Source: Paenibacillus vini (GTDB lineage: Bacteria; Bacillota; Bacilli; Paenibacillales; Paenibacillaceae). Taken from it: DNA of 64,000 bases. This document shows, in pieces, positions 35,631-44,314 of this stretch. Position 1 is the stretch's first letter. Each line of letters begins with the position of its first letter. The translations under genes were made by a program, and so were the position numbers. Under the pieces are notes generated by a model. That model searched no databases and was not told the origin of the DNA. It was given only the letters and a program-made list of their open reading frames with translations. The stretch covers positions 1 to 64,000 of the forward strand of contig NZ_BOSL01000008.1 in assembly GCF_018403325.1 (NCBI RefSeq), read 5' to 3'.

Positions 35631-36488
35631 ATGGAATATGTAACTTTGAACAACGGAATTAAAATGCCCATTTTAGGATATGGCGTTTACCAGATTCCTG
35701 ATCAGGCGGAATGCGAAAGATGTGTACTTGACGCCATCAGCGTAGGGTACCGTTCCATTGATACCGCGCAGGCTTACGGAAATGAAGAAGCAGTAGGTCG
35801 AGCGATTAAGAAAAGTGGAGTATCCCGAGAAGAGTTCTTTATCACCACTAAAGTTTGGATATCCAATGCAGGATATGAAAAAGCAAAAGCTTCAATTGAG
35901 GAATCACTAAACAAACTTCAACTCGACTACTTAGATTTACTCCTGATTCATCAACCATTCAATGACTATTATGGAACGTACCGTGCGATGGAAGAATTCT
36001 ATAAAGCGGGTAAAATTAAAGCGATCGGTGTCAGTAACTTCTACCCGGACCGGTATATCGACCTTGTTCAGTTTAGTGAAGTTGTTCCGGCTGTCAACCA
36101 GGTGGAAACCCATGTCTTCAATCAGCAGGTAAAAGCACATGAAATTATGAAGAAATACAATACGCAAATCGAATCCTGGGGCCCATTTGCTGAAGGTAAG
36201 AATGATTTGTTTATCAACCCTACCTTGCAAGAAGTGGGCGCCACATATAACAAATCGACGGCTCAAGTAGCCCTACGCTTCTTAATCCAAAGAGGTGTTG
36301 TAGTAATTCCAAAAACGGTCAACAAAAATCGTATGGAGGAAAACTTCAACGTTTTTGATTTTGAACTCACAGAGGAGGATTTGAACAAGATAGCAGCACT
36401 CGACACCGGAGAAAGTTCATTCTTCTCTCACTACGATCCGCAAACTGTTGAGTTTTTAACCGAGTACGGCAAGAAAGGTTTAGTTTAA
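35631..36488 (+). CDS. Aldo/keto reductase (2,5-diketogluconate reductase-like)
   Basis: A 285-residue aldo/keto reductase of the shorter AKR5-type branch: LNNGIKMPILGYGVYQI at the start, Asp and Tyr in SIDTAQAYGNE (about 44-54), Lys in ITTKVW and His in LLIHQPF. VIPKTVNKNRMEENFNVFDF is the cofactor-binding end. Start ATG 35631 with GGAGGATAAGCTG; an ATG at 35607 lacks a site. Last gene of the adhA operon, closed by a terminator. Confidence 0.92.
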   Translation: MEYVTLNNGIKMPILGYGVYQIPDQAECERCVLDAISVGYRSIDTAQAYGNEEAVGRAIKKSGVSREEFFITTKVWISNAGYEKAKASIEESLNKLQLDYLDLLLIHQPFNDYYGTYRAMEEFYKAGKIKAIGVSNFYPDRYIDLVQFSEVVPAVNQVETHVFNQQVKAHEIMKKYNTQIESWGPFAEGKNDLFINPTLQEVGATYNKSTAQVALRFLIQRGVVVIPKTVNKNRMEENFNVFDFELTEEDLNKIAALDTGESSFFSHYDPQTVEFLTEYGKKGLV

Positions 36489-36542
36489 GAATCATTAGTG
36501 CGAATGCTTTTAGTATAGTAGTACATCTTTTTGTTTGTATGT

Positions 36543-36577
36543 GCCTCCTATCCGTTAGCCGGAAAGGAGGCTTTTTT
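36543..36577 (+). terminator. Terminator of the adhA operon
   Basis: GCCTCC...CCG / CCGG...GGAGGC stem followed by TTTTTT. Confidence 0.88.
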
Positions 36578-36768
36578 GTGGGTAAAATTGACTTTAAAAT
36601 GAGTGATGCCCGATGAATTGTGGTGGTAAAAGTTATGACTCATGTGTTCTTTGAATGTCGTAATTTTATATAGATAGTTGTCGCATAAATTCACTATATT
36701 AATCGCAATGAATGTGTTACTTTAATCAACAGATGTCAGAATTTTATACAGATGAAGGAGGCAATGAA

Positions 36769-37779
36769 ATGAGTACAAGAATCGGCAAAATCAGCTTCTG
36801 GCATGTTCATGCTTGGGAATATACCGAACAGGCGCTGGAGCACCCGGATACCGAAATGGCGGCTGTGTGGGATGAAGATCGTGTGCGGGGAGAAGCGGCG
36901 GCGGGGAAGCTGGGCGTTCCTTTTTACGAATCGCTCGACGACATGCTGTCTCAGGCCAATCTGGACGCTGTGATCGTGGATGCGCCAACAAACCGGCATA
37001 AAGAAGTGATATTAAAAGCTGCGCAAGCGGGTAAGCATATTTTCACGGAAAAGGTAATCGCGCCGACGGCGGATGAGGTTCAAGAAATCATGACTGCCGT
37101 GGAGGAGAACGGGGTTACTCTTACTGTGTCGCTCCCAAGGCTGAATGCGGGATCTACGCTTGCGATTGAGGATATTTTGGAAAAAGGGCTGCTCGGCCAA
37201 GTGACATACGCAAGAGTGCGTTTGGCCCATAACGGGGCGCTGGCGGGATGGCTGCCTGAGCATTTTTACAATAAAGAGCAGTGCGGCGGCGGAGCGATGA
37301 TCGATCTTGGCTGCCATCCGATGTATTTAACAAGCTTGTTCCTCGGCGAGAAGGTTACCGGTGTCAGTGCCAACTTTGGCTATGTGACCGGCAAGGAAGT
37401 GGAGGATAACGCTATCGTGACGTTGTTTACCGGTTCAGGAGCAATTGGCGTCGTAGAAGCCGGCTTCGTGAACAGTCATTCACCTTTTACGATCGAGATT
37501 CACGGCACGGAAGGCACGCTGCTGTTCGGAACTCCGGAGGAGAAGCTTCTACTGAAGTCCAACAAGGATGAGAGTGGAGGAATAGGCTGGGTGGAATGGC
37601 CGCTGCGAAGCCATCGGGAAAGCGCTTTCGATCAATGGGTGGGCCATATCCAGAACGGCACGACAGCCCGTACGAATTTGCAAATCGCGGTGGAATTGAC
37701 CCGTCTGATGGAAGCCGCTAATATTTCGGCCCGCGAAGGACGCGTGATTTCCTTGGAAGGAAGCGCTCAACATCCATGA
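36769..37779 (+). CDS. Gfo/Idh/MocA-family oxidoreductase
   Basis: A 336-residue NAD(P)-linked oxidoreductase. The Rossmann start is atypical (IGKISFWHVHAWEYTEQALE) without the usual GxGxxG. The EKP motif near residue 93 reads EKV (GKHIFTEKVIAP), keeping the catalytic Lys but not the Pro. The C-terminal domain has GGGAMIDLGCHPMYLTSLFL (about 170-189) with the catalytic Asp/His. ATG 36769 has AAGGAGG 10 bases before. It overlaps the AraC gene by 4 bases. A sugar or inositol-like substrate is likely, but unknown. Confidence 0.88.
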   Translation: MSTRIGKISFWHVHAWEYTEQALEHPDTEMAAVWDEDRVRGEAAAGKLGVPFYESLDDMLSQANLDAVIVDAPTNRHKEVILKAAQAGKHIFTEKVIAPTADEVQEIMTAVEENGVTLTVSLPRLNAGSTLAIEDILEKGLLGQVTYARVRLAHNGALAGWLPEHFYNKEQCGGGAMIDLGCHPMYLTSLFLGEKVTGVSANFGYVTGKEVEDNAIVTLFTGSGAIGVVEAGFVNSHSPFTIEIHGTEGTLLFGTPEEKLLLKSNKDESGGIGWVEWPLRSHRESAFDQWVGHIQNGTTARTNLQIAVELTRLMEAANISAREGRVISLEGSAQHP

Positions 37780-38714
37780 CCGGTCCTAGGGTGAAGCCGC
37801 CGTTTCCGTATGAAGTGATGTTTGAGAAGCAGGATTTGTTGGAGCGGCTAGATATCCAGATCGTCTGGGGCCACTACAAGATTAAAGTGCTGCGGTTTCA
37901 TTTAACTTCGTTTGAGCCGGGACGAATCATCGATTTTCACAATCATTCCGAATTTGAGTTCCATTTCATCCCGAGGGGGAAGGGGCTTGTCATTCTTGAA
38001 GATCAGACGTATGCACTGTCGGAGGGGATGTTCTATCTGACCGGCCCTGGCGTTATGCACTATCAGGCTGCATCTTCGGAAGAAGCCATGGACGAGTTGT
38101 GCCTGCATGTCGACATCATCCCTTGGGAGCGGACGGAATGCGATCCGTGGGAAGCGGCGGAAGCGGAGGAATGCATCGGGAAGCTGTGCAGTCTGCCGCT
38201 TCGGCCGAAGAAAGACCAGCATGGTGCGATGGCGTGCTTCTTGGAAGCTTATCAGGTGTGCGATGGCAAGTACTCAGGATATTACACTTCGATAAAGCAA
38301 CTGGTGCTCAGTATTCTGATGAAGGCGGTAAGGGCTTACGATGCCGGCGTTATCACCGCCGAAGCGCCCATCCGGAACATGATGACATACCGTTACCAAT
38401 ATGCGGTTCAGTACATGGAAGCCAATTCTTCGGCAAACTTGACCTTGGAAAATGTGGCGGAAAAGCTGAATATCAGCGCCAGACAGCTGCAGCGAACGTT
38501 CCAGCAGATGGATGCGAACAAGCCCTTCAGCAAATTGTTGGAGGAGATCCGGTTGAATGCGGTCTGCAGCCGGCTGGAAGAGAGTGATCTGTCCATCGAG
38601 CAAATCGCCCAGTCGGAAGGCTTCGCGAACGCCACTTATCTGCACGCTGTGTTTCGCCGACGAATCGGCATGACCCCGACAGAGTATAGAAAGACCAAAT
38701 CGCTGGAGCGATGA
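37776..38714 (+). CDS. AraC-family transcriptional regulator with cupin domain
   Basis: A 312-residue regulator. The N-terminal cupin covers about 40-110 (IIDFHNHSEFEFHFIPRGKG, GPGVMHYQ). Two helix-turn-helix motifs at the C-terminus cover about 215-305 (SSANLTLENVAEKLNISARQ and SIEQIAQSEGFANATYLHAV, then RRRIGMTPTEYRK). Sandwiched between two Gfo/Idh/MocA genes on the same strand, it probably activates this sugar-type operon in response to its substrate. Confidence 0.92.
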   Translation: MTGPRVKPPFPYEVMFEKQDLLERLDIQIVWGHYKIKVLRFHLTSFEPGRIIDFHNHSEFEFHFIPRGKGLVILEDQTYALSEGMFYLTGPGVMHYQAASSEEAMDELCLHVDIIPWERTECDPWEAAEAEECIGKLCSLPLRPKKDQHGAMACFLEAYQVCDGKYSGYYTSIKQLVLSILMKAVRAYDAGVITAEAPIRNMMTYRYQYAVQYMEANSSANLTLENVAEKLNISARQLQRTFQQMDANKPFSKLLEEIRLNAVCSRLEESDLSIEQIAQSEGFANATYLHAVFRRRIGMTPTEYRKTKSLER

Positions 38715-38738
38715 ATCATAATTTAGGAGGAATCATCT

Positions 38739-39824
38739 ATGAGCAAGATGTATCGAATCGGAATTATCGGCTGCGGCGGAATCGCTAATGGGAAGCACTT
38801 ACCAAGCTTAAAGAAACTCGGTAACGTGGAGCTTGTCGCCTTCTGTGACATCGTCCCGGAGCGCGCGGAGATAGCTGCAGCCGAGTACGGCTGTGAAGGT
38901 GCACAGGTCTACTCCGATTATCGTGAACTGCTGAAGGACGAATCGCTCGATATCGTCCATGTGTTGACCCCGAATGATATGCATGCGGAAATTACAATTG
39001 CCGCCCTGGAGGCCGATAAGCATGTCATGTGCGAGAAGCCGATGGCCAAGACGGCCGCCGATGCGCGCAGAATGGTTGAAGCCGCCAAACGTACGGGCAA
39101 AAAGCTGACCATCGGCTATAACAACCGGTTCCGTCCGGACAGCCTGCATTTGAAAAAGATTTGCGAATCCGGGGATCTCGGCCATATTTATTTTGCAAAG
39201 GCCCATGCCATACGCAGAAGAGCCGTACCGACCTGGGGCGTGTTCCTGGATGAGGAGAAGCAAGGAGGAGGTCCGCTCATCGACATCGGTACGCATGCCC
39301 TCGATTTGACGCTGTGGATGATGAACAACTACAAGCCGAAAGTAGTTCTGGGGACGAAATATCACGAGCTTTCACAAACGGAGAATGCAGCTAATGCCTG
39401 GGGGCCTTGGGACCCGGCGAAGTTTACGGTTGAGGATTCCGCTTTCGGTATGATCATCATGGAAAATGGGGCTACCGTCATGCTTGAATCGAGCTGGGCT
39501 CTGAACACGCTGGATGTGCATGAGGCAAAATGCACTTTGAGCGGCTCAAAAGCCGGAGCCGACATGAAGAACGGGCTGCGCATCAACGGTGAGGAGTTTG
39601 GACTTCTATACACCAAAGAGGCAGAGCTTGGAGCCGGCGGTGTTGCCTTTTATGAAGGGAAAGCCGAGAACGATGCGGATTTAGAAATGAAAAGCTGGAT
39701 TGAAGCCGTGGATAATGATCTGGAACCAGTAGTCACACCTGAGCAAGCCTGCGTCGTCTCCGAAATTCTGGAGGCCATTTACGAATCGTCGAAGACGGGC
39801 AAAGCCGTATACATGAATTCGTGA
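38739..39824 (+). CDS. Gfo/Idh/MocA-family oxidoreductase
   Basis: A 361-residue enzyme with a complete N-terminal Rossmann motif (IGIIGCGGIANGKHLPSLKK), the EKP motif (HVMCEKPMAKTAADAR, about 94-109) and GGGPLIDIGTHALDLTLWMM (about 180-199) with catalytic Asp/His. It resembles dehydrogenases of inositol- or amino-sugar pathways. Start ATG with TAGGAGGAATC. It is the third gene of the operon, 24 bases after the AraC gene. Confidence 0.92.
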   Translation: MSKMYRIGIIGCGGIANGKHLPSLKKLGNVELVAFCDIVPERAEIAAAEYGCEGAQVYSDYRELLKDESLDIVHVLTPNDMHAEITIAALEADKHVMCEKPMAKTAADARRMVEAAKRTGKKLTIGYNNRFRPDSLHLKKICESGDLGHIYFAKAHAIRRRAVPTWGVFLDEEKQGGGPLIDIGTHALDLTLWMMNNYKPKVVLGTKYHELSQTENAANAWGPWDPAKFTVEDSAFGMIIMENGATVMLESSWALNTLDVHEAKCTLSGSKAGADMKNGLRINGEEFGLLYTKEAELGAGGVAFYEGKAENDADLEMKSWIEAVDNDLEPVVTPEQACVVSEILEAIYESSKTGKAVYMNS

Positions 39825-39833
39825 TTCACATTT

Positions 39834-39863
39834 AAGAGGCCGCTGATTAGCGGCTTCTTTTTT
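39834..39863 (+). terminator. Intrinsic terminator
   Basis: AAGAgGCCGCT/AGCGGCtTCTT stem with a GATT loop and a T-run. Confidence 0.9.
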
Positions 39864-39986
39864 TACAATGAGATAAGAATGGAATCAACAGAATCCATGT
39901 AACTAATCGATATAACTTAATGAAAGATATATTGATGTCTGTAAACAGGGGGAAGCGGCTGGTCAGTTTTGGAGTTGATTCTTATA

Positions 39987-40014
39987 ATTACGTAAAATAA
40001 TAATTTGACGAAAT
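39987..40014. other. Candidate dif-like recombination site
   Basis: 28-bp imperfect inverted repeat in the 11-6-11 format of Xer sites: left arm ATTACGTAAAA, core TAATAA, right arm TTTGACGAAAT. Nine of 11 positions pair. It ends 43 bases before the XerS-like start. AT-rich promoter elements overlap it, so the palindrome could also be regulatory. Confidence 0.5.
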
Positions 40015-40056
40015 AATAACAATGGATTAATCTAGAAACATGAGGTGAATGCTGAA

Positions 40057-41127
40057 ATGGATAAAATCACGAGATCGCATTATATGAGCCGAATCGATGA
40101 GAAACTAATGGAACTGCCGTGGTACGTCACCGAATACATAGACACGCGCAAACGCAGATTATCACATACTACGTTGTTGAATTATTGCCACGACTACATT
40201 ATATTTTTTGATTGGCTGGTGTCCGAGAAGTTTGCAGCTCCCACGCGTAAAGAAATCGAATTATCGATTCTGGAGAAACTGACCGTACGGGAAATCGAAA
40301 GTTTCTTGACGTTCCTTGAGTATCAATTAGGCAACACGAAATTGACAATCAACCGGAAACTGTCCGCTTTAAAGTCGTTATTCGATTATTTGCAAAATAA
40401 AGCTGAAACCTCAGATCTGAAACCATATCTCGAACGAAATGTGATGGCCAAAATCGAATTTAACGCAATAAAAGAAAGCCAGGAAACGATCGCCAATCGA
40501 ATTGAAGGTAAAATCCTTCGGGCCGATGATTTTGAACTGTTCAGGCAATTTATCGCGCATGATTTCGGTGTTCAAAATCGGGATAACAAGCGTTTGTATC
40601 AATTCCATGAGTTTAATCGCGAACGCGATACAGCAATCGTATCTTTGATCTTGGGCTCCGGATTGCGTTTATCGGAGGTCTCCGGCATCAATATCGAGGA
40701 TTTGGATATGAACAAAGGTTTAGTACGGGTCATCCGTAAAGGTAATAAGGAACAATATGTCTATTTTAGCGAACAAGCAAAAACGGACCTGGAGAATTAC
40801 GTTCAGATCCGCAGTGACCGATATAAACCGGAAAAATCAGAAACTTACTTATTTATGGCAGCACCGATCGGACGCAAAGGCAAAAACCGGCGATTAACAC
40901 CGAGATCGATTCAAAAGCTGATCGAAAAATACGCTAAAGCATACGGTAAACCGGCACTAACGGTTCACTCATTGAGACATTCTTTCGCTACACGTTACCA
41001 TCAGGAAAACAACGATGTCCCGCGACTTAAAAATCAGTTAGGGCATTCATCAATCCAAACGACAATGATCTACACGCATTTAACAGATGAAGAGATGCAG
41101 AAAGCCGTAAACAATATGGATAAATAA
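40057..41127 (+). CDS. xerS: Tyrosine recombinase XerS-like
   Basis: A 356-residue tyrosine recombinase, the length of XerS of streptococci. The N-terminal SAM-like domain covers about 20-120 (YIDTRKRRLSHTTLLNYCHD). The catalytic domain from about 165 carries Arg in LGSGLRLSEVSGINIEDLDM, His-x-x-Arg in TVHSLRHSFATRYH, and the final His and Tyr in LGHSSIQTTMIYTHLTDEEM. The ATG at 40057 has AGGTGA 8 bases upstream. It stands alone between terminators with a dif-like site just upstream, so it could be a chromosome-dimer resolvase or a mobile element integrase. No att repeats were seen. Confidence 0.85.
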   Translation: MDKITRSHYMSRIDEKLMELPWYVTEYIDTRKRRLSHTTLLNYCHDYIIFFDWLVSEKFAAPTRKEIELSILEKLTVREIESFLTFLEYQLGNTKLTINRKLSALKSLFDYLQNKAETSDLKPYLERNVMAKIEFNAIKESQETIANRIEGKILRADDFELFRQFIAHDFGVQNRDNKRLYQFHEFNRERDTAIVSLILGSGLRLSEVSGINIEDLDMNKGLVRVIRKGNKEQYVYFSEQAKTDLENYVQIRSDRYKPEKSETYLFMAAPIGRKGKNRRLTPRSIQKLIEKYAKAYGKPALTVHSLRHSFATRYHQENNDVPRLKNQLGHSSIQTTMIYTHLTDEEMQKAVNNMDK

Positions 41128-41133
41128 TGGACT

Positions 41134-41182
41134 GGGAACAAGACCGAAAATCTGCTGAAACCTTGTTCCTGTCTTGTTTTTA
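41134..41182 (+). terminator. Terminator of the recombinase gene
   Basis: GGGAACAAG pairs with CTTGTTCC across about 20 bases, followed by TGTCTTGTTTTTATT. Confidence 0.75.
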
Positions 41183-41303
41183 TTATACTTATTCACAAAA
41201 CCCGTATTTTGTACATATGTAGTAGCGAAAGAAATAACCTTGTGGCTGACACTTCTTCCAAGCATTAATACTATTCAATTTTTGCCTATAACTAAAACTA
41301 AAA

Positions 41304-41334
41304 CGCGAGACAAAACTTCAAGTTTTGTCTCGCG
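41304..41334. repeat. Perfect 15-bp inverted repeat
   Basis: CGCGAGACAAAACTT-C-AAGTTTTGTCTCGCG. On the minus strand it is followed by TTTTAGTTTTAG, so it is most likely the terminator of the minus-strand gene ending at 41455. The region 41183-41454 shows no gene otherwise. Confidence 0.8.
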
Positions 41335-41454
41335 ATTGGCTTCATCTCATTACTATGCAAATCACGGTTGGTTGATCAGTACATGAGCTTCTCGTTTGCT
41401 GATTATTATGATCCGAGTACCACAAACTTGGAAATATTTGAAACATGTAGTCAC

Positions 41455-41811
41455 CTACTTTAAGGATTGTTTTTTAGATACTCCAGTTAAGTTGCTTCCC
41501 CATTCAGCAACTGGGATTAACCAGCTAACCATTCTATCATTCAGCAATTCGGAGAGAACTCCTTCATACTCCTTGCGGTAGGGCTTAGGAAACTCTTCTT
41601 GCAGCCAGCTTTCTTGTGTGCCTTTCCATATCTCGTAAATGACGATGTCTTCCGATTGATCCATGTCATCATGAATAATGGCGTTCACAAAGTTAGTTTC
41701 ATTTGACATAATGTCAACCAGTGAGGATAATTGCTTGCGAAAATCATCTTTCTTACCGGGTTTTACTTTGAAGCGTATGTTAAGGATAATTTGATTATTA
41801 TTGTTTGTCAT
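41455..41811 (-). CDS. Putative quinol monooxygenase (ABM domain)
   Basis: A 118-residue protein with an antibiotic biosynthesis monooxygenase fold: ILNIRFKVKPGKKDDFRKQL, VNAIIHDDMDQSEDIVIYEI and WLQEEFPKPYRKEYEGVLSE. Members such as YgiN oxidise quinols without cofactor or only share the ferredoxin-like fold. Start ATG with AGAGGTG. It is on the same strand as the SDR gene upstream, separated by the SnoaL remnant. Confidence 0.85.
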   Translation of the reverse strand: MTNNNNQIILNIRFKVKPGKKDDFRKQLSSLVDIMSNETNFVNAIIHDDMDQSEDIVIYEIWKGTQESWLQEEFPKPYRKEYEGVLSELLNDRMVSWLIPVAEWGSNLTGVSKKQSLK

Positions 41812-41907
41812 AGTTGATACACCTCTTCTTTAGTTTATTAGCACTGTTTTTGTTTCTTCGAAAATTCAATACATTTTGTATATTGTATCCATCGGTTAAA
41901 CTGGTTA

Positions 41908-42070
41908 TTATTCTGACTTTTCAATAAAGACACCTAAAATTAACCCATTCTCAATGACTATGAAGTCGTGACCAGAGATTGTTTGTGGGTTGTCAGAAGG
42001 TCCGAAATACCAGCTAAACTTTACTTGACCATGGTGTTCTTCTAAGGAACTTTCGTGGAATATCTCCGAA
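41908..42070 (-). pseudogene. C-terminal remnant of a SnoaL/NTF2-like gene
   Basis: The frame SLEEHHGQVKFSWYFGPSDN followed by GHDFIVIENGLILGVFIEKS reads like the last strands of SnoaL-like polyketide cyclase family proteins. The N-terminal two thirds are missing. The segment joins directly to the stop of the SDR gene. The reading frame can be opened from within the SDR gene, but the upstream residues are unrelated. Probably a deletion product. Confidence 0.6.
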
Positions 42071-42817
42071 CTAAACTTGTGCAGTTCCGCCATCCACGAA
42101 CAATTCAATTCCATTTATATAGTTGCTTTCATTCGAGGCAAGAAACATTACAGCATTTGCAATTTCTTCAGATGTTCCCACTCTGCCTAGTGGAATTACG
42201 GTCTTGGCATGTTCAAGGACATTTTCGACCTCGGCTCCAAATAAGTAATTATAAGCCGGTGTATGAACGGATCCAGGACTAACGACGTTTACACGAATTT
42301 CAGTTCCTTTTAGATCAAGAATCCAGTTGCGAATTAACTGTCTTATTGCTGCCTTTGATGCGCCATAGACACTGAATGCTGGATCACCCACGGAACCAGC
42401 CGTGGACCCGGTTATGATAATCGAACCTACATTGTTCGGAAACAAGGGCAACGCCTTTTGAACCGTGAATATCGTTCCTTTTACGTTAACGTCGAATGTT
42501 TTGTAATAATGTTCTTCTGTAATCTCACCCAATGGAAGGAATGACCCAAGACCAGCATTTGCAAAGAGAATGTCCAAATGTCCTTTCTCTTGCTTCACTG
42601 CTTCGAACAGTCTGTCTAAATCCGCCAGATTGGAAACGTCACCTTGAATACCAGTTACATTATCTCCAATCAGCTTCACCGCTGAATCAAGTTCACTTTG
42701 TCTGCGTCCTGTAATAAAAACATGTGCACCTTCTTTTGCAAACTTCTGCGCTGTTGCAAGACCGATGCCGCTAGTACCCCCTGTTACAACCGCTACTTTT
42801 CCATTAAACTTTCCCAT
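42071..42817 (-). CDS. Short-chain dehydrogenase/reductase
   Basis: A 248-residue classical SDR. Cofactor motif [12 protein letters not shown] (about 12-23), NAG in LFANAGLG (about 88), catalytic Ser in [10 protein letters not shown] (about 138) and YGASK (about 151-155). The C-terminus reads [17 protein letters not shown]. Substrate unknown. Start ATG with AAGGAGAG. It is divergent from an HxlR-family gene, the common arrangement of an SDR controlled by its neighbour. Confidence 0.93.
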   Translation of the reverse strand: MGKFNGKVAVVTGGTSGIGLATAQKFAKEGAHVFITGRRQSELDSAVKLIGDNVTGIQGDVSNLADLDRLFEAVKQEKGHLDILFANAGLGSFLPLGEITEEHYYKTFDVNVKGTIFTVQKALPLFPNNVGSIIITGSTAGSVGDPAFSVYGASKAAIRQLIRNWILDLKGTEIRVNVVSPGSVHTPAYNYLFGAEVENVLEHAKTVIPLGRVGTSEEIANAVMFLASNESNYINGIELFVDGGTAQV

Positions 42818-42925
42818 GTTATGACTCTCCTTGTAAGGTTAATTTTTGTTCTGAGTATATTATCTCTTGACTGCCGTTTTTTCAAAAAAACTGTTAATAA
42901 CATCCCACAAATGATATTATGTATC

Positions 42926-42986
42926 AAAAGTAATAATTATAGAAGTACCCACTTTTTTGTTATATAGTAACTAAAAAGTAATAATT
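42926..42986. promoter_or_regulatory. Duplicated 13-base motif between SDR and HxlR genes
   Basis: AAAAGTAATAATT occurs at 42926-42938 and again at 42974-42986. The second copy is followed by TTGACA-type sequence before the HxlR start. Placed between divergent genes, the copies are good candidates for HxlR operators. Confidence 0.6.
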
Positions 42987-43007
42987 GACACTGGAGGAGT
43001 TTTCTAC

Positions 43008-43355
43008 ATGAAAGTTTATTATTGTAACCTTGAAGTTACATTGGAGGTAATTGGGGGGAAATGGAAAGGGCTAGTTTTATATTATTTGATACATGGTCCA
43101 AAACGAACGAGTGAGTTAAAGCGACTTGTACACAATATAACTCAAAAAATGCTTATCCAAACGCTTAGAGAATTAGAAGCTGATGGACTTGTAAGCAGAA
43201 AAATGTTTAATCAGGTCCCTCCGAAGGTCGAATATTCGACCACAGAGCTTGGGCAATCGCTTGAACCAATTCTAAGAGCGCTTTGTGAATGGGGTGACGG
43301 TTATGCCGATAAAACATTCACTGAAGGAGAAGTGCAAATTTTGAAAGTTGATTAA
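43008..43355 (+). CDS. HxlR-family transcriptional regulator
   Basis: A 115-residue winged helix protein: LEVTLEVIGGKWKGLVLYYL (about 8-27), GPKRTSELKRLV, ITQKMLIQTLRELEADGLVS (recognition helix and wing), VEYSTTELGQSL. One Cys at position 6 (MKVYYCNLE) lies where redox- or aldehyde-sensing members carry their reactive cysteine. Start ATG with GGAGGAG. It probably controls the divergent SDR gene. Confidence 0.93.
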   Translation: MKVYYCNLEVTLEVIGGKWKGLVLYYLIHGPKRTSELKRLVHNITQKMLIQTLRELEADGLVSRKMFNQVPPKVEYSTTELGQSLEPILRALCEWGDGYADKTFTEGEVQILKVD

Positions 43356-43485
43356 AAATCACTAGCATGCAAAGCGGATTTACGAATGTGACCGTTGAGC
43401 CGAAGGATGAATCTAGGACGTAATCATACAGGTCTTCTCCCTTCATCCCTTAACGTTTTGTGCATATTTGTTTCGACGTGGTCAT

Positions 43486-43535
43486 TAATTAAGCAGACTT
43501 GTGTCTCACAAAAACGACATAAGTCTGCTTAATTA
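43486..43535. repeat. Inverted repeat with 15-bp perfect arms
   Basis: TAATTAAGCAGACTT pairs with AAGTCTGCTTAATTA around a 20-base loop. No clear T-run on either side. It may be a terminator between the converging HxlR gene and the GNAT remnant, or a mobile element scar. The 278 bases from 43356 hold no gene. Confidence 0.7.
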
Positions 43536-43633
43536 CATTTAAAGATATACTGTTTTCGATTGATTATTCCAATATTGATAAGCAATTACTATTGAACAAA
43601 ACGAATACTGTTGTTAAATTCATACGTCGAGAC

Positions 43634-43936
43634 TTATTCTGATCTTGCCCTTATAGGGTTCATTAGGTCCTTTAGTTCTTCTCGGGTAGCCCCGAGTGAT
43701 TGATTGATCCAAGTGATCGTGCCATACTTAGTTTCATGGTTAAGATCGCACTCAAAGCCAAACTTACTGTAAAATCGCTCCGAGCGGTTGATATGATCCC
43801 AGTCGACACTCGAAATCCAACCGGTGATAAACCGGATATTCATCTGGTCTACAAGCTTCAAAATGGCATTCATTGTGATTGATCCGTAGCCGCGACTAAC
43901 TCTGTCACCTTCAATTCGTATGTCCGCAATCTCCAT
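43634..43936 (-). pseudogene. Truncated GNAT acetyltransferase
   Basis: About 100 residues matching the C-terminal half of a GNAT enzyme: IADIRIEGDRVSRGYGSITM contains the R-GYGS acetyl-CoA loop, and RSERFYSKFGFEC is the typical end. The N-terminal strands are missing, a TGA lies in frame just upstream, and no good ribosome site is seen. The 240 bases to the left of the repeat at 44193 show no gene. Confidence 0.7.
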
Positions 43937-44192
43937 CCTAACGTATCATTCTCAAAGGAATGCAAAGCTGTATATAGATGTGCTGGCCGCCTCCTGCAGG
44001 ACCGTTCGTACAGGTCGGAATTATCTGGAGAAGATCAGAATGCTCGAGACACTAAAATGGAGAATCACTCCCACTCCTGTTGCGTTGTTTCGAGTTTGCG
44101 CTGTCTCACTTACCTAAAGCAATCATGTTATTCCGTACAGGGGTCCCTTGACTTTTATATTGGGATCCAATTATCTAATCGGCTATGAATGC

Positions 44193-44314
44193 AAGTTCTT
44201 GTCCATTTCGGCTAACGATATAAGTTCTTGTCCTCAGCTCGGGACAAGAACTTATATCGTTAAAACAAAAAAGCCGCGATTTCCGCGACTCCTTAAGAGT
44301 ATATGTTCTTGTCC
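44193..44314. repeat. Dispersed repeat unit 1 (ATGTTCTTGTCC family)
   Basis: The unit has three parts. First, TTCTTGTCC near 44193-44204. Second, a perfect 20-bp stem (44214-44233 with 44242-44261) ending in TTCTTGTCC/GGACAAGAA. Third, an A-rich stretch, AGCCGCG...CGCGACT hairpin (44272-44290), and ATGTTCTTGTCC at 44303-44314. On the minus strand the second hairpin is followed by TTTTTTGTTTT and would work as a terminator. It abuts the broken end of the universal stress gene. Related units lie at 52926 and 54110. Confidence 0.75.

Noticed and set aside
43486-43535. The 15-bp inverted repeat as an IS end pair
   Set aside because: Only 20 bases separate the arms, there is no target duplication and no second copy in the window; a terminator-like hairpin is simpler.
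43937-44192. Plus-strand frames between the GNAT remnant and repeat unit 1 as genes
   Set aside because: No ribosome site, no recognisable motif and unusual composition; more likely non-coding debris.
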